Source: Dipteris shenzhenensis
Taxonomy: Eukaryota > Polypodiophyta > Polypodiopsida > Gleicheniales
DNA length: 64,000 bases
Strand: one strand, 5' to 3'
NCBI GenBank assembly: GCA_047967505.1
Contig: CM106539.1
Shown: piece after piece, positions 55,820 through 64,000 of the stretch
Layout of the letters: every line of letters begins with the position of its first letter
Position numbering within the stretch: position 1 is the stretch's first letter
Position numbers and translations under genes: made by a program
The notes under the pieces: generated by a model
The model's input: only the letters and a program-made list of their open reading frames with translations
Told to the model about the DNA's origin: nothing
Databases searched by the model: none

Positions 55820-57840
55820 AGTTGGAGATTGGTTCAGAGGAGGTGATCAAAGATAGACACGGGCCACTTGGACAGATTGCTGCCACCTAGTCCAAAGAGC
55901 ACAAGAGCATGATGGTAGACTGAAAAAAGTCTTGTTGAGCAAGGGAGAGGAGGGCACCTTTTATATATACTTTGTCACACTTGTAATTGTGGCCTGTAGA
56001 TCCTTTCCTCGTTGATCACATACAATAGTACATCTCCTTGTCAAAAGATTCGTTCTCATCTTTAACTAAAAAAAGACAAGATTCAAGTTGAGTTGGTGCC
56101 TACATGGATTTCTACTTCTAGTTGTAGAGGGGATTAGTTGTAGAGGGGATTCTCTTTTGGAGTCAACAATTCTTCATATCCCTTCCCGCACACTTGTTAC
56201 GAGGGCTCGCTACATTATCTAGCGCACATAGACAATGAGGCCGAATTCTTATATAACTCATTCTCCTATTTTCTATCATCCCCATAATAGACTATTTATA
56301 AATCAATTCTCATCCCATACCAATATATATATATTAAAACATAATATTTACTACGATCAACTCCACTCATTCTCTCAATCACTTATAGTATCTTACACAA
56401 TGGAGAATAAAGTGAGAACCATTGACCCACCACTTGAGTACGTTCACCACAAGCTTATTTTGTACTCATAAATTAAATATCATTACAAAATAAGGATACA
56501 TTTTTGTGTCACATTGCCAAGACAAGTGACAAGGTACGATGACACTCAAGTGGACCCTCAAGGAAAAATCTCATGAAGGGAAGTGAAAGCTTTGGTGAAG
56601 AATCTTGAAGCACAAGATGCCCAAATTATAAACACAAACATGGAAGGTCATTCTAGATTACACAAGGATAGACCTAGAGGACAATTTAAGTACTTTGAAA
56701 GGGCAACATGATGTCTATTCTAACAATTTTTAAAACTTATTTCCAAAGATGCATAAACAAACATTGGTGCTAGCACGGAATAAGAAAACTAAGCAATTCA
56801 AGTGTGAAGTGATCCCATTAAAGAATGCCCTTAGAATGAAACCTTTGAGTTATTTATAATAACAAAGCATGATGCACTCAAATTAGAGCTTGATGCATTG
56901 AAGTTTGAATAGGAGGCTAAGTCATAGCTATCAGCTGACCTCAAATGGTAGGCATACAAGGAATTTTCCATGCATGAATGACTTAAAAGATTTAAATGGT
57001 GGGGAATACAAGGAAGTTACCATGCACAATTGATTGAAAAGATTCTTGGGATGATAAGAATTGGCATCATAAGGACAAAGTAGAACAATAGGATCAAATC
57101 GAGTGATTTTCTTTGCCAAACATGCATCTTTTGCAACTCAATGAGTTGTGTGAGTTCCATTGGAACTCTAAAAATGCATTTATTAACAATCATAACAAAT
57201 AAAAAAACACATGTAAATAGTTTTACGTATGCATGTATAAACTTATCTATGTATGAATTTATATCTGCATATACATACATAACCTCTCAAACTCTCAACC
57301 CCATATAGCACTCATTTGCTAATGGAAGAGACTGCATCTTCCATGCATATGTTTACATTTACAATAGAATTCCATATATACATCTTGACATTTTCATACA
57401 TGACATATGGACACAAATAAATGTACAATAAATGTATAACACACATACATGTCTATGAATATTTAAGCATGTCTATTTATATACATGTATTGTGTAATAC
57501 ATGTACATGTGGCGATCTTTTGGGGGATTTCTCCCAATATTCCACAAACTCTCACCCCCTTCCATAGAGGAATTTCCTCAATCAAGGAGTTCCTCCTTTA
57601 ACTTGAGGCATGATTCAAGAATGCAGATTAAAAGCAAAAGCACACAATGTGTTGGCAAAATCATCCTTGTGGTGAAAATAACTTGCAGAATTGAAAGCTA
57701 CATAGATGACATTTATGTCGACCTTATATCTACTTCACTCTTCCTCTTTGAGATCTTATATCCAAAGAGCATTTATATTTAATAAAAGTCTTAAAATATA
57801 TAGGTTGAATGCAACTGTGAAAGCACACATTAGTAGTGTC
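55820..57840. other. Gene-poor AT-rich region
   Basis: No coding region is supported. A 17-bp direct duplication (AGTTGTAGAGGGGATT) lies at 56113-56145. Short ATACATAC/ATGTAT tracts lie at 57230-57500. Confidence 0.45.
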
Positions 57841-57849
57841 CATTTTAGT

Positions 57850-58794
57850 GCTATTTCTACCAAAATGGACAGTGCGTCAACATGCTGTCCATTTCGGTGA
57901 AAAGGGCATATAAAATGCTACCCCAATACAAGGCCACTATTGAGCAAGACTTGACGCAAGATGGCTTGACACAGTAACTCAGGGATCTGGAAGCTAACTT
58001 TATTTTCAAGTCACCATGCAGGTCAAGTGTGGGAGCATTCTTGATCCCAACAACCAATCTTATTGTAGGAAGACTGTTGCAAGTGTGGGAGCATGTCAAT
58101 GTCCTAAACTGTGAAGCTCTTTCTACCAAAAAAGACAGTGCATTGACGCGCTATCCATTTTGAAGCAAAAGACATCTAAATGCCACCCCATTGAAATTCT
58201 ATTATGAAGCCTAAAAGAGGCCAATTTTGATGTTTGGGATACCGAAATGGACAGCGTGTTGACACGCTATCTATTTTGGTGTCACAAGCATCAAAATTTT
58301 CTTCTTTACTCAAATATGAAGGTGGTACATGAAAGATACAATGGAGGATTTTAGATGCCCTTTTCCATTGAAATGGACAGCGTGTCAGCACGTTGTCCAT
58401 TTCAATGGAAAGGGTATCGAAAATGCTCCTACAAATGCTTAATGCCATGGCTCTTCCAAATGCTTAAGGACTCACTAGAGAGGTCTTGGAAGATTGAAAA
58501 ATTGGAGGATGAGGATGTGAGGAGAAGAAGGATTCACAATTTCAAAATCAATTTGAGGTGCATGGACAAAAATTGATGAAAGTTTTTTAAGTTTTTAGTA
58601 TACCCCCAATGCTTTTTAGTATACCTCCTTTGACATGATTTTGATCTACTTTCCATGAGAAAGGGCAGCGCCTCAACGCGCTGTCCTTTCTCATGGAAAG
58701 TACATCAAAATGGATCCAATGATTTTGATCTACTTTCCATGAGAAAGGGCAACGCGTCAACGCGCTGCCCTTTCTCATGGAAAGTAGATCAAAA
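57850..58794. repeat. Six large hairpin palindromes with a GACAGCG...CGCTGTC core
   Basis: The best copy is at 58723-58794: 34-nt arms (TTTTGATCTACTTTCC... / ...GGAAAGTAGATCAAAA), one mismatch, loop TCAA. Others are at 58638-58711, 58357-58415, 58229-58278, 58107-58170 and 57850-57910. Cores are ATGGACAGCGTGTCA / CGTTGTCCAT or AAGGGCAGCGC / GCGCTGTCCTTT types. All share a GCG(T/C)C(A/G)(A/G)C(A/G)CG centre. The outer arms differ between copies, yet each copy's two arms match each other. Confidence 0.9.
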
Positions 58795-58899
58795 AAAGGA
58801 TGTGTGTAGCTTGGCTAATTCTTTATACGAAGCATGATTGTTGTGAAGCTTGGAATTCCCAAAAACAAAAGCATGGGCGAGGGAGCGTGTACCTTGGCG

Positions 58900-60060
58900 G
58901 AGGAGATGGAGAAGATGGGAGTGCACGAGACTTTTTGTGAGGGAGGTGAGTGGAGCGTGGAAGGTGGAGGCGACGTTGGGAGGAAGGTGGAGCGTGGAAG
59001 GAGAAGGTGGCTACTCCAACTACGACGTTGGGAGGAAGGTGGAGCGTGGACGGAGAAGAGAGGAGGCCAACGATGACTACTCCAACTACGACTGCCAACG
59101 ACGATTGCCAAGAACGACGGGAGAGAAAGCGGGGGAGCTTGCAAGCATGACGCCGAGAGAGCTTTTCAGTGAACAACATTGGCGACCCATAAGTCTCGTC
59201 GCCCAGGCCAGACTTGAGGACTTTGAACTGCTGAGGCACTCACAATACTCGAGTGAGGCGCTCACAGTACTCGGTGGCGAGGGGCTTGAAACTGACAAAG
59301 TCGACGAGGAAGCTTGAGGAAAGCAACAAAGGCAGAGGCGATGAAGCGAAGAGGGAGTGCGGGTCATGGAAGAGGAGGGAGAGGTGATGAGGAGGGAGAT
59401 GAAGCGGGTCGTGGAAGAGGAGGGAGAGGCGATGAGGAAAGCAATGAAGGCAGAGGCAATGAAGCAAAGGGGCGATGAAGCTTGAGGAAGCTTGAGGAAA
59501 GCAACGAAAGCTTGAGGAGGGCGGAGGAAGCGAAGAGGGAGTGCGGGTCATGGAAGAGGAGGGAGAGGCAATGAGGAGGGAGAGGCGGGAGGAGGGAGAA
59601 GCGAAGAGGGAGTGCGGGTCATGGAAGAGGAGGCGAGGTCGTGGAAGAGGAGGTGAGGTTGTGCGAGTCGTGGAAGAAGAGAAGCGATGGCAATGGCGAA
59701 GGAGCAAGCGATGGCGAAGGCGAGGAGGGAGAAGAGAAGGAGCGATGGCAAAGGCGAGGAGGGAGACTCACAAACTCACAGGGTGGTGGTGAAGGCAGAA
59801 GGCAGAGGGTGGTGGCGAAGGAGCGACGAGCAATGACGAGCGAAGGCAGAAGGCAGAGGGTGGTGGCGAAGGTAGAAGGCAGAAGGCAAAAGGCAAAGGA
59901 GCGAGTGATGGCGAAGGTAGAAGGTAGAAGGAGCGAGCGATGGTGAAGGCGAGGAGGGAGAAGAGAAGGAGCGAGTGATGGTGAAGGCGAGGAGGGAGAA
60001 GAGAAGGAGCGATGGTCGAGGGTGATGGCAAAGGCGAGGAGGGAAAAGAGAAGCTGCTTT
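58900..60060. repeat. Purine-rich minisatellite
   Basis: TTGGGAGGAAGGTGGAGCGTGGA occurs at about 58974 and 59027. A unit with GAAGAGGGAGTGCGGGTCATGG and AAGAGGAGGGAGAGGC recurs four times at 59345-59640. A second unit type (GGCGAGGAGGGAGAAGAGAA, GGTGGTGGCGAAGG, AGAAGGCAGA) fills 59700-60050. One strand is over 80 percent purine. Long open frames here follow from the repeat and are not taken as genes. Confidence 0.85.
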
Positions 60061-60764
60061 TACTATCCGCATCAGAGGTCGAGGATGAGGGCGATGGCAG
60101 TGACATCATTTTACTATCCGCATGAGAGGTCGAGGACGACGCTGTGCGTATGTGCCTTTTCTTGTCCACGCCTTGTTTGCTTTCATTCGTTGTTCTTCCC
60201 TCAGATTGTTTCGCCTTCTATGCCCAACCTTCAGTCGCCGTAGTTGCCCCGCTTCCAGATTTAGCTATTGAGTCAAGGAAGGATTTATTACTAAATCTTC
60301 ACTAAATCTTGACTATACTTGATTTTGTTCATATTGACAGAAGGTAACGGTTCATATTGATTCTATTCTTAAACATATTCTCTTGTTCGGTTCCTTTCTT
60401 ATTGATCCAACTAAGCTTTTGGAAGAACTACACAAGCTAGTTGTCGATCACGAGTTTCTTGCAAGTTCACTCAGAGTAGAGAGGCTATTGCTAGGGCGTT
60501 GGAGCTCTAATCTAACGCCTTTGCATTGTTTTTGGGAACTCGCATTCCTGTTGTTACCTCGAATTCTTTCGGAAGATATATGACAATCATATCTCTTACA
60601 ACAAATTCAACACTTCAGAGCATCAGAGCAATTCACCTACATCATGGAAAATGAGTACAAGGGAAAGAAGAACTAGCTGGATGGGAAATAAGTACTTGGA
60701 AAAGAAGACCCAGTAATCTTTCATGGCCTACTTGTCTCCTGGCATTTTAATGAATGTGAGAGCC

Positions 60765-60880
60765 CAGTACACTGTACATCTTTGCAGTGCAATGTACACT
60801 GAGCATACTGAATTGCACTATGTACAGTGCAGTGTACACTGCATATATTGTACACTAGTGTAGTGTCCACTATAGCCCAT
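60765..60880. repeat. Cluster of GTGTACAC-type palindromes
   Basis: TGTACA, CAGTGTACACTG and related words occur seven times in ~110 bp, e.g. near 60776, 60792, 60822, 60833 and 60849. The segment can fold into several hairpins. It lies 0.7 kb upstream of the MULE-like gene. Confidence 0.75.
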
Positions 60881-61559
60881 CTTTGCAGCCCGTCTTTAAT
60901 AACTCTTATCACAGCCAACCTTGAATGACTAACCCATGCATTACTAACTAATGCTATCATTACTAAAATTAACATTTTTACATGACTAGCATTTCATGTG
61001 TAAATGTATGCATTAATTAACATTCTACCATTAAAGTTACAACGTTCTAATTTTGTAGGCAAGGATATTAAAATTTTCCTCTTACCAGATTCGTGTTTGC
61101 AAGTTATGGAGCCTTTATTCAGATTACCATCTTGTGAAATGATTACCATTTTCATGGAAAAGAAACATGATATTATGAACCATGTCATGGAGCCTTTATG
61201 AAGATAATTGTGATGGCGTCATCTAACTCGCCACCTTTCAAAGACATAATTTTTTCACGTCTTCTCTTCTTTTGTCATCTCTTCCTTCTACCAACATCTT
61301 CTCTTCTGCTGCCATGTCCTCTTATATCAACCTCTTTTCTTCTATTTCTATCTCTTGTGCTTCCATTTGCTCTTCTGATGCCACCTCTTCTCTGGCAATG
61401 TCATTTTTTATCACACTCTTCTATTGGCTACATCTTCTTTTGTAAATGAAGAGCCGCTAGCTATTCTAGAGCTCCATCTTCTTTTGCACTTGCAAATTGA
61501 TGAAATTGTTATCGTAGTGGGTGGCGCCAATCCTTTAGTGTTCATTTTGCATCTAAAAC

Positions 61560-64000
61560 ATGCCTGCATCTGTGTTCATTCACTTTGGAGAATCAAAAAC
61601 ATTGTCCATTCGTTACGACACTCCTTTATTGGAGGTCTCCCTAGTAGATCTCAAGGAACACTTTCACCTTGCAGATGAGGAGATTAGTCTACATCAAGAA
61701 ATCGGAGTGGATGACATTGCCATAGTGCTTCCCTTGGTGGACTTGGAGGACGGTCAAAAAGGGTACAAGATCAATGGAAAACAACATTCAACCTTCAGAA
61801 TTGAGGTGATAAGAAGGAAAGATTCTCATAGTGACTTTCAAAATGCTGAAGTGAATAAAGTTATTTCACTTATAGAGAAGATGCCTTTGAATAGTTCTTT
61901 GCATGTTGCATCAACTTTTGCAATTAGAGTTGAGAAGGTTGTTGAACTACCTAAAACTTATGATGGGTATGTTGTCTTTGAACTCCCCCCTTTGCTTGAT
62001 GGATCTCCAATGTCTGGAATGGAACAAAATGCCGATGGTCATGTATGGACAAAATATTCAACATGTTCACAAGACTTTTTCAATGGAATTGTAAGGATGA
62101 GTAGATGTTCTGGATACTTGAGGTGCTGTAACATTCATTGTCCTTACCTTGAATGAATGGGAGTTCTGAATGATACACAATGGAAGGGAAAGCTTAGGAA
62201 GCCACCTATGCCTGGTCCAATTGATCCAACATTGGGATCAATTGTCTACAAGCATTGTTTAGAAATCCTAGAGTGTGTTTATCAATGCAGTGCTATCATA
62301 TATTATTGCTTTCCTCATGAAAGAGCGAAGACGACAAGATGTGCTATGCATGTTGGGTTCCATTACCATCCTGTTGAGAAAGGAAAAAGTCGTGCAAAGG
62401 AATTGCAAGTGGATGATCTTGTTTCAATGCGTGCTAGGCTAAATGCAAATTCATCTTGCAAAAACATTGAGGTCTCAGTTACACAAGACCTTATGATGGA
62501 TATGTTGCTTGCAAAGGAGGGGGTTGCTATGGAACCTCTAGATTACCAACAATTTAAAGAGGTTTTGGATACAATCATACCAATGACACAAAGGAGAAGG
62601 CTTTAGATAATAGTGCAGAGTGCAAGATGTGATGCTAGAGGAGGAGATGGTGAAATGGATTCAAACTGGGTTTGAAAAAGAGATGCAGATATCCATATGT
62701 GCAAAGTATCTTGTTTTCTGGGCAGTTGCAAGATGAACAACAACCACATATTTTCAAAATGTCGACCATTGGTCCAGGATCAGGGGTTGATTTGGTGAAT
62801 CGAATGCAGCTAGGAGGTAGCCTTGGATCACAATGGGTGCATTTTGACCACGTCCATCGAGTAAAAGGATTGTCAACTATGGGTGCTCATGTGTATGACC
62901 CTTACATAAGGGAACTCTTAGCAATAGCTATATGTGAATTCAAGGTGGAATATACCCATGCACAAGTGCAATTCTGGAAGCTTTTGAATAGTCAGATGGA
63001 GAAGAATGGTTTTGAACCACCTGAATTCCGAGGATTCATGGAAGATCGAGCAGGAGCAAATTGGCTTGCTATCCGCATAGTTTACAATGGTGGGCCTGAA
63101 AATGTAATGGAGGGTAAAGAAAGGAGTTGTGGTTTTCACTGGGAGATGAGCATGGTTGAGCATACCAAAAGATGCATTAAGCCACAATTTCAGGAGGAGC
63201 ATAAGGTTCTATGTAGGAAATGGAGGGAGGCAACGACAGCTACTTCTGTAGATCAATGCAAGAGAACATTGACCTTGTATTGGTCTCCATTGCATGTGAA
63301 AGAGCCTGGTGAGTTGCCAGCACTCCACACATGGTTGGCTTGGTGGGATGTTAGAGTCAACCAATGGGGGGGAATGTTTTTGCAGCAAGAGAAAAATTCT
63401 GGGTTTGTTCCTATAGTAAATCTTTCGGAGACAAAACACTCTAGCATGAGAGCAGCACATGGGTATGCAAGACACATAACATTGTATGAAGCTTGTGCTG
63501 CAGATCTTGCAATGAGTGTCCTTCAGAGTGCTCACTATAATGCCTTTTTGAATGGAAAACACTTGGGTGCAGGTCCGAATTTGGATGTTCTACGACAAAG
63601 AATACTTGATGGTGGTGGATCTAGTAAAGGAGATAGAAATAGGCTTGTTGATTTGTCACACACTATGATTGAAGAGGCTAGGTTACACTCTCCAGAGATG
63701 GATAGACCGATGACAGAACCGATAAGTATGAGAAGAAAGAGGAGTTCTACATGTTCAACTGTGGTCCATGCACTTGATAGTCATCGCCGTGAATACATCA
63801 CTGTCACTACAAAGAGAGTGATTGGAAAAAGACGACAACTTGATTTTTTAAATCCTACAAACCAGGTAGTTTGTAGAGAGGCAAACATTCATGATGCCAA
63901 TTGGGCAATTAGGAGAACTGAAGCACATAGTGTTGTCACATGCTTTGGTTGCTTGACAGAAAGTCGGAGATGGTGTGGGGCAATGATCAATGCGATTGGT
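61560..64000 (+). pseudogene. MULE-like transposase, runs off the window
   Basis: The N-terminal part starts MPASVFIHFGESKTL (61560). A Cys-rich block, RMSRCSGYLRCCNIHCPYLE, ends at a TGA (62154); the frame continues without shift into MGVLNDTQWKGK, then CAMHVGFHYHPVEKG (62341-62385). After TAG at 62604 and a frame change near 62650-62730, one frame is open from MSTIGPGSG (62759) to the end of the window, over 410 codons. It holds WVHFDHVHRVKGLSTMGAHVYD, GFMEDRAGANWLAIR, ERSCGFHWEMSMVEHTK, and a QWGG block. D-x-x-x-A-N-W...C-x-F-H-W matches the second catalytic Asp and the C/H motif of MULE transposases. The C-terminus (CFGCLTESRRWCG) is incomplete. Confidence 0.6.

Noticed and set aside
57850-58794. 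microRNA precursors
   Set aside because: The near-perfect arms and clustering fit inverted repeats better; without small RNA data a miRNA call is not supported.
58850-59317. 155-codon plus-strand ORF
   Set aside because: It lies in purine-rich minisatellite; composition and repeats explain the open frame, and no domain is visible.
59240-60169. Ser/Pro/Leu-rich minus-strand ORFs of 98-155 codons
   Set aside because: They are the complement of the same minisatellite, and several frames are open at once.
61198-61449. 83-codon hydrophobic plus-strand ORF
   Set aside because: It is Leu/Ser/Pro-rich low complexity (CTTCT repeats) upstream of the MULE-like start, with no conserved feature.

Overview
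This window reads as transposon-dense nuclear DNA of a land plant with a large genome. The Ty1/copia and Ty3/gypsy proteins are plant-like, and the introns are short GT-AG introns of about 85-100 bp. A DUF7869-type protein, a MULE-like transposase and a LINE tail suggest a non-seed plant such as a fern or lycophyte; that placement is an inference of low confidence. I found no housekeeping gene, rRNA or tRNA. Nearly every coding stretch belongs to a mobile element and most are broken by frameshifts or stops.

Layout. 1-10150: minus-strand gypsy-like LTR element A (gag with several zinc knuckles, coiled-coil ORF1, ORF2, LTR at 1063-1711). 10490-13072: a multi-exon transposon-type gene on the plus strand. 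13080-16300: four ~560-bp tandem units followed by an exact 90-bp tandem array that is their inverted counterpart. 16362-17400: a degenerate histone H3-fold gene facing a second gene, X. 17400-23100: gene-poor DNA with small tandem duplications and a palindrome array. 23171-27155: element B, in which one LTR (25166-25816) serves a gag on one side and an ORF2 on the other. 27785-28060: a purine/pyrimidine inverted repeat. 28290-29540: gypsy RT and copia scraps. 30070-32957: a second X gene, a possible Ulp1-like piece and a second H3-fold gene. 32960-40640: element C (LTR, ORF2, ORF1, internal TATA promoter, two retropepsin domains, an integrase scrap, gag). 40647-43589: copia-1, inserted in the gag of C. 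43544-46170: filler, minisatellite and a LINE tail. 46171-49620: copia-2. 49800-54600: an array of palindromes around a DUF7869 pseudogene. 57850-58794: six large hairpins. 58900-60050: purine-rich minisatellite. 61560-64000: MULE-like transposase running off the window.

Most interesting. (1) Two divergent histone H3-fold proteins with CENH3-like features (Trp at the Phe84 position, EDAY/DSML before the HAxR loop) share the same unusual C-terminal extension. Each is paired tail-to-tail with the same second gene X, so a two-gene module exists in two copies, probably as cargo or a core part of a mobile element. (2) At least five unrelated palindrome families occur as local arrays with ~100-bp spacing, each with its own sequence. 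(3) A gypsy-like family carries two extra conserved ORFs and its own internal promoter.

All alignments were done by eye; identities are approximate and no database was searched.
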